DNA from: Macrostomum hystrix
Lineage: Eukaryota; Platyhelminthes; Macrostomidae
Length of the DNA: 64,000 bases
Direction: 5' to 3'
Assembly (NCBI GenBank): GCA_950097015.1
Contig: CATNEN010000038.1
Span: forward strand, 24,713,001 to 24,777,000
Shown: piece after piece, positions 44,415 to 55,995 of the stretch
Position numbering within the stretch: the first letter of the stretch is position 1
Layout of the letters: each line of letters begins with the position of its first letter
Program-made: the position numbers and the translations under genes
Notes under the pieces: model-generated
Databases searched by the model: none
What the model was told of the DNA's origin: nothing
What the model saw: the letters and a program-made list of their open reading frames with translations, nothing else

Positions 44415-45530
44415 TTTAGTAAATGTGCCGAATTCGTTTTAGTAGAGTGAAGTGAACATTCAGCTGAAAATTAAGCAAGTGTGGCTATAAAAACACAAAA
44501 TTACTTTGAGAAATAAGGAAATCAGCCTAGAATTCTGTTTTTACCTCTAAAAGGATCACTTGCAGCAAAGAGGCATACAAATCTTCCACTAAATGTTGAC
44601 GACTGTCTGATCAAACATTTTTTATCAATACAATTTTTATAATACTACTTTATACACTACTTTTTTATTTCCTTTCCTCTCAGTAGTATCTAATTTATAC
44701 AATTTTGTCCAATTTAAATCAATATTTGTGTTCAGCTTAACGAAAAATTGAAGAATATACTCAATCGTTTGCTACAATTTGTTTAGTTCAAACATTTTTG
44801 GCACTCTTTTAGGCCATCGGGATATTTTCCGGTGTTAATTATATCACTTTATAAACAAATTATTTTAAACGCTTATGATATACGCTAGCTCTTATGGGAA
44901 TAATCTGAAGTTCGGCAAGAACGGTTGAATATTTCAAGGGCTGAAGGGCTGGCGTCTTGATTCTTGTTTCAGAAGATGCGCAGCAAAAAGTTGGCCCGTG
45001 TTCTTAAGTTTCGACTTTTTTCGTTGCTCTGTTCGGGTGCAGCAAAAATGTGGCCTATCAGAGTATTTTAGCCACAAAGCATCAGGTTGGTATTGAACGA
45101 ATTTAAGCAAAGTTGGCAGTCGAAGGCATTCAATTCCTCCTCGCGCACACCTTCGCGCTTCGGTGAGCACGGACCGCGAGGTGACGGCGGATGGCAGGGG
45201 TAGATCCTCATGGCTGTTGGGGAGGGTGGGAGAGAAGCGAGGGAGGGAGAGGGAGGATCGTCAATCGTCGATCTCGATCGGCATTAAATCAAAAATATTT
45301 AAGAAGGCAATTTATGCGCCGAGTGAGTGCTGGGCTGGTTGAGTCGAGGGATCTTAGCGGCTGTAAATCATGCGTGTCTCTTTCACAAATTCCCCCCCCC
45401 CAAACGATATTCAGCAGTGTAGACCGTTCCGATCCCTTCTTATCTGACGCTACCAGAATTTCTCCTGGGGATCGAGGCCGGGGCAGGGAATTCCTGGGAA
45501 GATAAAAAATTGTGAATTTATTTTAGAAAG
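44415..45530. other. Intergenic; GC-rich patch 44930-45500 without a clear gene
   Basis: AT-rich to about 44930, then a GC-rich patch with purine-rich runs (gagggagggagagggagg) just upstream of the bHLH gene's TATA box. It may hold promoter elements. No exon is supported. Confidence 0.4.
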
Positions 45531-45533
45531 TGT

Positions 45534-45541
45534 TATAAAAG
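45534..45541 (+). promoter_or_regulatory. TATA box of the bHLH gene
   Basis: GTTATAAAAGCGC lies about 60 bp upstream of the ATG at 45600, leaving a short 5' UTR of about 35 nt. Confidence 0.6.
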
Positions 45542-45599
45542 CGCCCGGATAGACTGGAAAGAGTATTCTAGAATTTTTTGAGACACATTTTTTAACAGA

Positions 45600-48500
45600 A
45601 TGGACTTATCAACGAGATCTAACTCGAAAGAAGAATCCTTCAACCAGCTGGCCAGCAAGTTTGGGCAACACCAGACTACCCAATCTGATCTGAAAAACAG
45701 GTTTGCAAGCTCAGCATTGTTCATGCTGAGACCATTCAGTGCGTCTATGACCCATTCTTTGTGTATCTACTAATAACCTTTCTTTGTGTATCTACTATGA
45801 CCATGTCTTGTGTGTCAACTATGACCATGTCTTGTGTGTCAACTATGACCATGTCTTGTGTGTCAACTATGACCATGTCTTGTGTGTCAACTATGACCCT
45901 CTCTTGTGTGTCAAGTATGACCATGTCTTGTGTGTCAACTATGACCCTGTCTTGTGTGTCAACTATGACCATGTCTTGTGTGTCAACTATGACCATGTCT
46001 TGTGTGTCAACTATGACCATGTCTTGTGTGTCAACTATGACCCTCTCTTGTGTGTCAAGTATGACCATGTCTTGTGTGTCAACTATGACCCTGTCTTGTG
46101 TGTCAACTATGACCATGTCTTTTGTGTCAACTATGACCTTGTCTTGTGTGTCAACTATGACCATGTCTTGTGTGTCAACTATGACCCTCTCTTGTGTGTC
46201 AAGTATGACCATGTCTTGTGTCAACTATGACCATGTCTTGTGTGTCAACTATGACCCTGTCTTGTGTGTCAACTATGACCATGTCTTGTGTGTCAACTAT
46301 GACCCTCTCTTGTGTGTCAAGTATGACCATGTCTTGTGTCAAGTATGACCATGTCTTGTGTGTCAACTATGACCCTCTCTTGTGTGTCAAGTATGACCCT
46401 GTCTTGTGTGTCAACTATGACCCTGTCTTGTGTGTCAACTATGACCATGTCTTGTGTGTCAACTATGACCATGTCTTGTGTGTCAACTATGACCCTCTCT
46501 TGTGTGTCAACTATGACCATGTCTTGTGTCAAGTATGACCATGTCTTGTGTGTCAACTATGACCATGTCTTGTGTGTCAACTATGACCCTCTCTTGTGTG
46601 TCAAGTATGACCATGTCTTGTGTCAAGTATGACCATGTCTTGTGTGTCAACTATGACCCTGTCTTGTGTGTCAACTATGACCCTGTCTTGTGTGTCAACT
46701 ATGACCATGTCTTGTGTGTCAACTATGACCATGTCTTGTGTGTCAACTATGACCATGTCTTGTGTGTCAACTATGACCATGTCTTGTGTGTCAACTATGA
46801 CCATGTCTTGTGTGTCAACTATGACCCTGTCTTGTGTGTCAACTATGACCATGTCTTGTGTGTCAACTATGACCATGTCTTGTGTGTCAACTATGACCAT
46901 GTCTTGTGTGTCAAGTATGACCATGTCTTGTGTCAAGTATGACCATGTCTTGTGTGTCAACTATGACCCTGTCTTGTGTGTCAACTATGACCATGTCTTG
47001 TGTGTCAAGTATGACCCTGTCTTGTGTGTCAACTATGACCCTCTCTTGTGTGTCAACTATGACCCTGTCTTGTGTGTCAACTATGACCCTGTCTTGTGTG
47101 TCAACTATGACCCTGTCTTGTGATTCTAGTATGACCCTTTCTTGTGTATCTACTATGACCCTTTCTTGTGTGTCAACTATGAACCTTTCTTGTGTGTAAA
47201 CCATGACCCTGTCTTGTGATTCTAGTATGACCCTCTCTTGTGTGTTAACTATGACCCTTTCTTGTGTGTCAACTATGAACCTTTCTTGTGTGTCAACAAT
47301 GAACCTTTCTTGTGTGTCAACTATGACCATGTCTTGTGTGTCAACTATGACCATGTCTTGTGTGTCAACTATGACCATGTCTTGTGTGTCAACTATGACC
47401 ATGTCTTGTGTGTCAAGTATGACCATGTCTTGTGTGTCAAGTATGACCATGTCTTGTGTGTCAACTATGACCCTGTCTTGTGTGTCAACTATGACCATGT
47501 CTTGTGTGTCAAGTATGACCCTGTCTTGTGTGTCAACTATGACCCTCTCTTGTGTGTCAACTATGACCCTGTCTTGTGTGTCAACTATGACCCTCTCTTG
47601 TGTGTCAACTATGACCCTCTCTTGTGTGTCAACTATGACCCTGTCTTGTGTGTCAACTATGACCCTGTCTTGTGATTCTAGTATGACCCTTTCTTGTGTA
47701 TCTACTATGACCCTTTCTTGTGTGTCAACTATGAACCTTTCTTGTGTGTAAACCATGACCCTGTCTTGTGATTCTAGTATGACCCTCTCTTGTGTGTTAA
47801 CTATGACCCTTTCTTGTGTGTCAAGTATGACCATGTCTTGTGTGTCAACTATGACCATGTCTTGTGTGTCAACTATGACCATGTCTTGTGTGTCAACTAT
47901 GACCATGTCTTGTGTGTCAACTATGACCATGTCTTGTGTGTCAAGTATGACCATGTCTTGTGTGTCAAGTATGACCATGTCTTGTGTGTCAACTATGACC
48001 ATGTCTTGTGTGTCAACTATGACCATGTCTTGTGTGTCAAGTATGACCCTGTCTTGTGTGTCAACTATGACCCTCTCTTGTGTGTCAACTATGACCCTGT
48101 CTTGTGTGTCAACTATGACCCTCTCTTGTGTGTCAACTATGACCCTCTCTTGTGTGTCAACTATGACCCTGTCTTGTGTGTCAACTATGACCCTGTCTTG
48201 TGATTCTAGTATGACCCTTTCTTGTGTATCTACTATGACCCTTTCTTGTGTGTCAACTATGAACCTTTCTTGTGTGTAAACCATGACCCTATCTTGTGAT
48301 TCTAGTATGACCCTCTCTTGTGTGTTAACTATGACCCTTTCTTGTGTGTCAACTATGAACCTTTCTTGTGTGTCAACAATGAACCTTTCTTGTGTGTCAA
48401 CTATGACCCTTTCTTTGTGTATCTACTAGCTCGTATGACCCTGTCTTGTGTGTCAACTATGACCCTCTCTTGTGTGTCAACTATGACCCTCTCTTGTGTG

Positions 48501-49530
48501 TCAACTATGACCCTGTCTTGTGTGTCAACTATGACCCTGTCTTGTGATTCTAGTATGACCCTTTCTTGTGTATCTACTATGACCCTTTCTTGTGTGTCAA
48601 CTATGAACCTTTCTTGTGTGTAAACCATGACCCTGTCTTGTGATTCTAGTATGACCCAATCTTGTGTGTTAACTATGACCCTTTCTTGTGTGTCAACTAT
48701 GAACCTTTCTTGTGTGTCAACAATGAACCTTTCTTGTGTGTCAACTATGACCCTTTCTTTGTGTATCTACTAGCTCGTATGACCCTGTATTGTGTGTCTA
48801 CTTGTTTTTACAAGACTATATCTTGTGTCTTCTATGGCCCATTTATAATACACCTAATAATTATAAGTTACACCTGCATCAATTTAGCCAGATGTGCAGC
48901 CGCAGCTATTGCGCGGCGCATCTGAAGGCTGCGTACGGCTGTTCAGTCCATGGACTGGGGGGATGCCACACCTACCCTCAATTACCCCAGCTGATGCTGG
49001 TACCCATTTAACAGCTGGGTGAACTGAAGCAATACAGAGTTAAGTGTCATGCTAAAGGACAAAAATTGTTCCAGTGAAACCGGGAATCGAATCCCCGACC
49101 TCCAAGTCGCGAGTCTGACGCTCAAACCACAACTCAGGCTACAAGCCACAACCCCGTTCTGTTTGACAGGTCTCCCATACAGCTCGGACCGCAGCAGCCG
49201 CACTCACAGAGCAGACTGGCAGCTGCGCCTAGAATTCAAAGCCAATCCCGGCAGCATCAGCAGCAGCCGCGCAAGAAGTGTTTCACCAACAGTCGCGAGC
49301 GTCAGCGCCAGCTCAGCGTCAAGGCCGCCTTTTGCGATCTTCGCCGACTGCTGCCGACGCATCCGCCCGACAAGAAGCTGAGCAAAAGCGAAATCCTACG
49401 GTTGGCCATTCGCTACATCAATCTGCTGGACGGCGTGTTGAGGTTCCAGGAGCTGGCCAATAATGGGACTGGCGGCGGCGGAGAAGGCGGCGCCTACGAG
49501 GACTCATTGTCAGCTGGGGACACTGAATGA
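45600..49530 (+). CDS. TAL/SCL/LYL-type bHLH transcription factor
   Basis: Exons 45600-45700 and 49170-49530 join (AACAG|GTTTGC; TTTGACAG|GTC) with two plus one bases and give 153 aa. The bHLH domain in exon 2 reads [17 protein letters not shown] (basic region and helix 1), then [20 protein letters not shown] and RYINLL, diagnostic for the TAL1/TAL2/LYL1 group, which controls blood, endothelial or neural fates in animals. The Trp usual after SRER is Gln here. A Gln-rich linker precedes the domain; a Gly-rich and acidic tail ends the protein. The first exon has 33 codons with no domain, so its assignment rests on phase, TATA box and splice signals. The single intron of 3.47 kb contains a 3-kb satellite and a SINE. 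Confidence 0.8.
45770..48800. repeat. Very large 24-bp minisatellite with higher-order structure, bHLH intron
   Basis: About 126 copies of GTCTTGTGTGTCAACTATGA plus CCAT or CCCT. Variants (CTC for GTC, caag for caac, gattctag for gtgtcaac) are arranged in blocks. Marker gattctag recurs at 47122, 47674 and 48202, steps of 552 and 528 bp (23 and 22 units). A 344-bp block at about 48200-48543 is duplicated at 48544-48790. Because 24 is a multiple of three, long frames are open on both strands (up to 457 codons, minus strand 48284-46911). Confidence 0.98.
48855..49150 (-). mobile_element. SINE family B copy, minus strand, at the edge of the bHLH satellite
   Basis: Reverse of the 43.5-kb copy: GCGCATCTGAAGGCTGCGTA, CAGTCCATGGACTGGG, CAGCTGATGCTGGTACCCAT, then the head GGAATCGAATCCCCGACCTC. 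It ends about 20 bp before the second bHLH exon. Confidence 0.88.
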
Positions 49531-50478
49531 GAATTTTAGAAGTCTACAAGTTGTCGCTAAGTTTTTCTCGTACATTCAGAGCTTTATGAGTTAATCACGC
49601 ACATGTTTTAACTTTTATGTAGTTTGTTGTGAGTTTTTATAATATCAGTCGCTTTTTTTCTCGGTTTGAAATTGTATTTATTTTTAAAATAGCCCTTATA
49701 TTTTTCAGCGATTTCCAGCTTTTTACCCTCTGCAACAGCCTACTGTTAGTAGAATATCAGGCAATGAAAAAATCTAATATACGATAGCATACTAAAAATA
49801 TATATTGATACAAATACAGTTTGTGGAACAATTTATTTTATAAAGCATCAGCTGATCTACTTAAGAAAAGCTTAATATGAAAGCGAATTAGAAACGCAAC
49901 TACATAGCACATGACAGTATAAGACTGTTTCAAATTTTTCTTTGCTTTTGCGTCTCATATACGGAGTTAGGTAAAGATTAACAATTAAAACTGTAAAAAA
50001 TTGAATCAAATGTTTTTAAGGGGTGAAATATATACTCTGTTTTAAAACTTTAGTTTAAATTTATTCGGTTGCATCCTATAATTAGTAGATCGTCGATCGG
50101 ACTCACTTCAAGGTTACTTAGTTGAGGACTGAACAGTCGTATACACCCGAGGGCTATTAGCTGCTCATTAACCTAATTTGGGCAGTTGCAATGTATTATA
50201 ATTAACCTAATATGGTGCTTCTTGCCACTTTATTGTCATTTCTGAATCTTTATAAAAAGGGTTTAATTAGTTTGTGCTACCACTAGTCGTTAGTACCACC
50301 ATACGTTTAAATTTCACACAATGCAATAAAATCAACGTAAGGATCGTTGCTAAAAACATATATTACCGTGAGTTTTCACACTACTGCAGCTGTGTACAAA
50401 TCGAATTGGGCACATCTAGAATAGACAAAATAAACGTCAGTGCTATTACAATTAGCGTCCTTGAGAGCTGTAAGATCG
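49531..50478. other. AT-rich stretch without a gene
   Basis: 3' flank of the bHLH gene and of the convergent MRH gene. No exon or repeat is recognised. Confidence 0.5.
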
Positions 50479-51315
50479 TCAAATCTCAGTGTAGCCTTTT
50501 GGCTTGCACAGTCTGGCTCGCACACTGTCAAATGTGAATACACAGCCTTCCTTCACTAGCAGTGCCATATAGATCCAGAAATACCTATGCGGCAACAGGT
50601 CCAAGCCGGTTCGCTTCAAAACGAAAGCGTTGATCAGAATAAATCCAATGAAATACAACAGCGAAGCCAGACCCACAATCAACAGCATGATGTCGCCAAC
50701 ACTCCAGCTGGACTTTGGTAAAGGCTGTCTACGAATCAGGCAGCTCTCACGAGAATGCAGCTTGAATGACAGCTCATTGTCGGGAGTCATGATCGCATCT
50801 GTGATGTACGCGAAGACTAGACCTTCCGGGACGCACACGAGCGTTACTTTCGTAACGAAATTCGGTACCTGAGCTTTGTCAACACTGGTGTATCGAATCT
50901 GAGCGCTGCCATTAATCAGATAAATATCATTGTTCTCCTGACTGGCAACCTCATACCTGATGCCTAAATTAAGGGTGAAGCTAGCGCAAACAGCCGCCGT
51001 GCTGCCTGAAGTGCATGAGAAACCAGTGCACGGATTGTAGCTTAAAGTGAAGCTTAAACTGCCGGCGCTGGGAATGGACACTGTGACAAAGTTTTTAAAC
51101 CGCGGCTGACGCTGACTCTGGTTCAATCCGTCCAGAGGGGAAAGGTCAAGCAATGATCCGTCAGGAAATGAGGCTCGACAAGAGTCGATCTTCTGGCCCA
51201 GAGTGACGATTGGTAGCTCAATCTGGCTGCTCAGTTGCACAGCCGTTGCCAGTAGCAATGCTGCAATTCTTGCGAATCCAAGCTTCATCGGTACGATTGC
51301 AGAACTCTGTCGCAT
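50479..51315 (-). CDS. MRH/Atg27-like (mannose-6-phosphate-receptor-like) membrane protein
   Basis: Single exon, 278 aa from ATG 51315. The second ATG at 51288 gives a cleaner signal peptide (KLGFARIAALLLATAVQLSS) and may be the true start. The lumenal part has the mannose-6-phosphate-receptor-homology opening SCRASFPDGSLLDLSPLDG and six cysteines (46, 96, 101, 110, 161, 192), which fits three disulfides. One transmembrane helix lies near 205-232 (VGDIMLLIVGLASLLYFIGF), followed by the cytosolic HRYFWIYMALLVKEGCVFTF, characteristic of the cation-dependent receptor/Atg27 group. A role in Golgi-endosome transport is inferred from the family. No arginine or tyrosine sorting signal was tested. 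Confidence 0.75.
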   Translation of the reverse strand: MRQSSAIVPMKLGFARIAALLLATAVQLSSQIELPIVTLGQKIDSCRASFPDGSLLDLSPLDGLNQSQRQPRFKNFVTVSIPSAGSLSFTLSYNPCTGFSCTSGSTAAVCASFTLNLGIRYEVASQENNDIYLINGSAQIRYTSVDKAQVPNFVTKVTLVCVPEGLVFAYITDAIMTPDNELSFKLHSRESCLIRRQPLPKSSWSVGDIMLLIVGLASLLYFIGFILINAFVLKRTGLDLLPHRYFWIYMALLVKEGCVFTFDSVRARLCKPKGYTEI

Positions 51316-51822
51316 TTTCAGCTATTCTCTTAGGCTATGAAACTTAGCAAAATTTTTTTGCTCATAGCCCTCCCCCCGTTTCAGAAACGTTGCTTATTAA
51401 TTCGCATTTAGAATATGCATTATAGAGACTGTACATTCTCGAGTGGACACAAGCTGTCCAGAGCCCAGAGCCAGAGCCAGGTATGTTTGGTTAGAACGAC
51501 TGCCCTCTATTGTGCACATATTTTTTCTATACAGCTGAAATGAAAATATGGTGTGTATAGTCTATTACTGTACTTGTGACAGGCAATAGTGCACATCAAT
51601 TCAGTACGAACTACTTCATGAAGACACAGGCTTTCCGCAACAGACTGACGTGAAAATTACACATTGACACTTAAGACTAGTTAAATATATGTTTGTGCCA
51701 TTTATTACAATTTTGGATCAAACTCGAAAACGTTTAGTTTTGTAGTCAAAAATGCGAGCCAATTACAAGTCAGCACAAGTTACAAGTTAGATGAATCGAA
51801 AATCATGCAGGCAACATTGGTA

Positions 51823-53110
51823 TTAAGAATATTGGATTACATGCTCCTCAAGGGATTCGACAGGTGGACGGACGTTAGTGTGATAATGGCCGATCAGGTT
51901 GCCAGTGGGCCGGTAGCGGGCCACTATGAAGGTGCGACCAGACTTGGACTTAGCCTTGGCGAAGCCAACAATCCGAGTTGAGACCCAAATCAACTGCGTG
52001 AAGAATGCTGTGGCGGTAAAATGATCAGGGGGTGCGAAGACTTAAGACTCAGGGGCAAAATATTCTGAATGTAACTTGAATTTCAATAATTTTTTTAGAA
52101 AATACGTGCTCACACGTGCGGGGTGACTCGTAATGCTGTTCAAAGTCATAGTCCTTGATCTCGCTGTACCAGGTAGACAAAACGTCTAAAACTAGAAGTG
52201 ATGTGAGTTAGAATAGCTTTTTGCATTCAATTCAAGTGTTTCTGCGTCAAATTTAAGAATTTCAGATTACAGCTGAGCGTGCAAGAAGGATTTGTTCACC
52301 TAAATTGTCACGCATTTGTCACGCACCGCACAGACAAGAGGGAGAAAACCAATAAAACAGGAAGGGAAAGTTACAAATGTATTTCGAACTGTCGGCGAAT
52401 GTTGTACGCAGTTTCTAGTTTGACCCCAAACGTGTCAGCAATCTCGCGTAATGGAGTTCCTCTCTTAATCGCTCTAATGACCAATTCGAATCGCTCGTTG
52501 GAGATATTTTCGTGGGCCATATAGAAATTGGAGCACCATGAGCCACAGAATCGCTGCTAACCTTTAAATTCTCTCTTTCTCGATTTCTCGGTAGTACATG
52601 TTTGTAGGTGAGTCTGGTTGGGTCTGGATTTGGGTAGGTGATCACCGATATTCCTATCTATCCTCGCCACTTTTCTGCAATTCATCTTGAACTGAACGCA
52701 AAAACTCTTGAACTGAATGTAAAAAGCTATATTAACAACTAAACGCGACTTGTATATAAAGCACAAATAGACAAAACCTGGCCTTTAGCTCTTGGATTTA
52801 TACCTTGATAGTAGGAGTTAACACACGGGTTGCTCACGCCGACGTTTTCGCCTTCAGCTTGATTCCAGTCGACGCAGACGCTATTCTCGGCCGCTAGAAT
52901 CATCGGGTCGTGTGTTAGGGCTTTGTCCTCTGTGGCGAGTTTGCTTGCCCAGGACTGGGCATTCTCAGCCAACTTCTCCGAGTAAAAGAGCGGTGGCGTG
53001 CCGTGTACACTCCTGTATTTATTGTTGATGACCAGGCATTGCACATTAAAAATATCCCTGGACAGTAGGGCGGCTTCCTTTGTGTTGCCCATCTCGTAGG
53101 ACGCTGCCAT
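51823..53110 (-). CDS. CAP-domain protein, GAPR-1/GLIPR2-like, three exons
   Basis: Exons 53110-52804, 52191-52114 and 52007-51823 sum to 570 nt (189 aa plus stop) with consistent phases (CAAG|GTATAA, CTTCTAG, ACGT|GTGAGC, CGCCACAG). Start ATG 53110. There is no signal peptide, as in intracellular Golgi-associated GAPR-1. CAP features in order: RSVHGTPPLFYSEKLAENAQ with WASKLA, then a THDP segment, WYSEIKDYDF, FFTQLIW, and IVARYRPTGNLIGHYHTNV with VRPP near the end. CAP proteins have many roles, including lipid binding in GAPR-1; the role here is unknown. Intron 1 contains a transposase fragment at 52410-52525. Confidence 0.85.
52410..52525 (-). pseudogene. Transposase helix-turn-helix fragment inside the CAP gene intron
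   Basis: The minus strand reads NERFELVIRAIKRGTPLREI, then ADTFGVKLETAYNIRRQFE, a typical helix-turn-helix of Tc1/pogo-type transposases. No catalytic domain follows, and it stops shortly after. It lies in the same strand as the host gene but within intron 1. Confidence 0.6.
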
Positions 53111-53746
53111 TTAGAGTTGAAGCTTTCGATAGGATTAACTGGTCCTTTGTACGCACTTAGTTGTAAGTGCATTCGCATCCTGAACTATGCGAACTTGAAG
53201 GAATTTCAACTTGGCCCATAGACAATAATGGTTCGCTCAGTTACATGATTCGCAGAAGCGCTATTTTTTTCTAGAACTTTCTGTGCTAAAGTGCATCTGT
53301 AATAAAACTGATAGATCTAGCTCGTGACTGCGATCCGGAAAATGTGTATTTCTGGGCCTTTTCATCAAGACAGAGCTAGGTTTTCAGCTCGATGCTCGTA
53401 TTAATCTTGAACCGAAAACGACCATTCGATCTATAAGCCAACCAACCAAATAATTTGTGACGAAGCGACACTGAGTAGCAAGTATGTACATTTATGCCAA
53501 CTATGAAAGATAAGTTAAGAAAGATAAGAAAGATGAAAGCTGCTAAAAGCCGATTGGCTGAATGGTGGCAGATAGCTTTGTACACAGCAGAGAGAAATAG
53601 GGACAGATCACAAATTTGAAAATTTGGCCACGAGTTTGGGGGGCTCAATTTTCAATGTTGCTATAGCTGCTGAGCTACAAGCTATTTTTTTACTTGAAAG
53701 CCTAGAGAAGCTATCGATGACATAAACTAAATCCAATAATAGTATA

Positions 53747-53842
53747 TTATTACCCAGGCTTTCAGGGCGATAATGGGAAAGCCAGAGGGCGCCGAAGGCG
53801 CCCGAGGGATTTCTCATTATCGCCCGCAAAGCCTGGGTAATA
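53747..53842. repeat. Long imperfect palindrome at the left end of the recombinase transposon
   Basis: Arms of about 46 bp with a three-base loop. The outer part ATTACCCAGGCTTT pairs with AAGCCTGGGTAAT, and the middle GGGCGATAATG pairs with CATTATCGCCC. The same layout occurs at 59961-60056. Confidence 0.9.
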
Positions 53843-54028
53843 CTGTGATTGTACCATAGACTATGTGGCTGAGTAACAAGACAAACCATATCAGCCATAG
53901 ACAAAATGATTTAATCACAAACTATACAGTTCAATTATAAGATAAAGAATAATGAAGCAAAGAGAAGCAAACAACTAGAGAAAGAAGCTAGACTTCTTTA
54001 TTCTTCACCGTCATATGCTAGATCGACC

Positions 54029-55408
54029 ATGCTGAACTACAAAGCAATTTTAGAGAAAGAAATTTCTGGTCTCTCATCGGACGAACTTCAATTCGTGACC
54101 ACGCTTAGTGATGGACGGCGCGAGGAAGAAGCTGTATATCAGTCCACGGGACTGCCAGTACTTGAGACGGAAATGATTGAGAGTTTTCTGGCTGAAGTGT
54201 CCACATGTAAGGCTTTGACTGACGAAGATCTGAATGAAATTGCCAAGATGGAGGACTTAGGCAAAGTCTGGTCTACTGAGAAGGCAACAGCTACGTACGC
54301 CGCTCGTTTCCGAAAATTTCTTGACGATCGAGGACTGCCATCGCAACTTGAGACAATACCGACTCGATATTTATGTCACTATCTGCGCCTGTATTTTTCA
54401 GTGGTTAAAAAGGATGATGGAACGGCGTACAGTTGCAGTTCGCTGGTATGCATGCGCGCAGGAATCTACCGGTATTTGAAGAATTTACGAGGTTTGGATA
54501 TCATCGGCAATGTTGAATTTAGCGCTTTTGAGAAGACTTTCAAAGCTGCTCTTACGTACTCTCTGAAGAAACCTGTTTCGGTGATGGATGGTGACGGTGG
54601 GTATCGAGCATTGGAGCCTGAAGATTTGGCGTTGTTGCATGCGTACTTCGACCGGAGCTCGCCACAGAAACTGCAACAGGAAGTCTTCTTTGTCCTGAGC
54701 TCACACTTTGCCTTTCGTGGACGTGAATGGATTCGAGCGCTTGAGAAAAAAGATGTCATTCTGCGGGAATCCACCGGAGGTATGACGTGCGTTGACTTGC
54801 AGAAAGAAAAGAAAGAAAAGTGTGTGTCCGCCGATGCCCCTCGGTCCAATCGCGAGATTGGGATTTTTCCTGTGCAAGACAAATCTGTGTGCCCAGTTGA
54901 AGCGATCAAACTGTATCTTTCGAAGCTTCCATCTGAGAACGGCTCTCTGTTTCCCAGGCCTGCCGTCAAGTGGCAGAATGGAGCATGGTATTGCCCAAAA
55001 GATGTATTGGGCAAGAACACATTGGCCAGCATGATGAAGACGATCTCGAAAGCGGCCAGGCTCTCGCGGGACTACACCAACCATTCGATCCGCGCAACAA
55101 CCATAACAAACCTGTCTTCTGCTGGATTCAGTGCCGAAGCGATTCAAACCGTCTCTGGGCACAAAAAGGTGGATAGTGTTGTCCGTTATACAAAGCGGAC
55201 AACAGTGGCCCAGAAGCGCGCATTGTCTTCGGCTATCACAGATAGTCTACATGCCTCTACATCGAGCGTGGTCAGACATCAAGCACAAGCACTCTGCGAA
55301 AAGTCATCCAGCGTTCCAACTGCCGTCACAACTATTGGCCAGCCTGATAAATCCGGCCCGACGATCGTCTTGGAGAAGAACGGGGCTAAATGTTACATTT
55401 ATATGTGA
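54029..55408 (+). CDS. Tyrosine recombinase/integrase of a Crypton-like transposon
   Basis: An intact frame of 459 aa from ATG 54029 (gaccATGC). The N-terminal half (about 80-155) is the core-binding helical domain (WSTEKATATYAARFRKFL; TIPTRYLCHYLRLYFSV). The catalytic half shows the expected set: Arg230 in HFAFRGREW, H352-S-I-R355, H378 in VSGHKK and the nucleophile Tyr387 in VVRYTKR. The layout matches the DUF3504/Crypton group of eukaryotic tyrosine recombinases that mobilise DNA without a DDE transposase. No reverse transcriptase is nearby, which argues against DIRS. Since all catalytic residues are present, recent activity is possible. Confidence 0.88.
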   Translation: MLNYKAILEKEISGLSSDELQFVTTLSDGRREEEAVYQSTGLPVLETEMIESFLAEVSTCKALTDEDLNEIAKMEDLGKVWSTEKATATYAARFRKFLDDRGLPSQLETIPTRYLCHYLRLYFSVVKKDDGTAYSCSSLVCMRAGIYRYLKNLRGLDIIGNVEFSAFEKTFKAALTYSLKKPVSVMDGDGGYRALEPEDLALLHAYFDRSSPQKLQQEVFFVLSSHFAFRGREWIRALEKKDVILRESTGGMTCVDLQKEKKEKCVSADAPRSNREIGIFPVQDKSVCPVEAIKLYLSKLPSENGSLFPRPAVKWQNGAWYCPKDVLGKNTLASMMKTISKAARLSRDYTNHSIRATTITNLSSAGFSAEAIQTVSGHKKVDSVVRYTKRTTVAQKRALSSAITDSLHASTSSVVRHQAQALCEKSSSVPTAVTTIGQPDKSGPTIVLEKNGAKCYIYM

Positions 55409-55995
55409 GTGCAAAAAGGTCGCTTTGCGAAATTAGGCTTTGGCTCTGGACTCTAACTGCTTTGTTGGATGTTTTGTTTATTTTGTTGAAATACGTTAAA
55501 ATACACAAAAATAATCCATTATCGGCCCAACTTTTCGGGCCAAAATGACATCGTCTATGGCAATAATCGAATATCAGCCCGCCCGATAGCCACGTAGTCA
55601 TGGTACAATTATACTCTCGTACGAGAAAAAGGCAATGTCTCAAAAATAGGTATAATTTTTTAAAAGTATATTGATAAGGACAATCATGAGGTCTGGCCAT
55701 GCTGCTCTAACATGAATTAGTTAAAAAAACTAAAACTGCTTTGAGAATAACAAGGCAACTGATTTTATTTGCAGATTCCACAGAAAACTGACCGAAATAG
55801 GCAAAATAGCAGGCTTCAAATTTTAGCCAATGAGACTAGAAGGCTAGATGACATCTAGCCAATAGAATTCCTTAGCTTTCCAGCAGATAGACAGATGTCG
55901 CCTCACGTGGTTATAAAGCGAATGATCCTAATGCATTTCCACGGAATCTTTTCTCAATTCACCTCACTCGCCAGAACCCCCAAAGAGTTCAAGCC

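Larger units (their letters stand above)
53747..55610 (+). mobile_element. Tyrosine-recombinase transposon (Crypton/DUF3504-like) with palindromic end
   Basis: The element contains an intact recombinase gene and has structured ends. At the left, 53747-53793 and 53797-53842 form an imperfect inverted repeat of about 46 bp around GGGCGCCGAAGGCGCCC, with arms carrying GGGCGATAATG. TTGTACCATAGAC follows at 53849-53861. At the right, GTCATGGTACAA (about 55597-55608) is its inverted partner, and more GATAATGG-like motifs and GC arms lie at 55515-55590. AGTATATT occurs at 53741-53748 and again at 55665-55672 and might be a duplicated target. The outer limits are not fixed. Confidence 0.7.

Noticed and set aside
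45745-48925. Many long open frames of repeated DTQDMVIV or MTMSCVST type on both strands
   Set aside because: They arise because the 24-bp satellite unit is a multiple of three. They overlap on both strands and lie in the intron of the bHLH gene.
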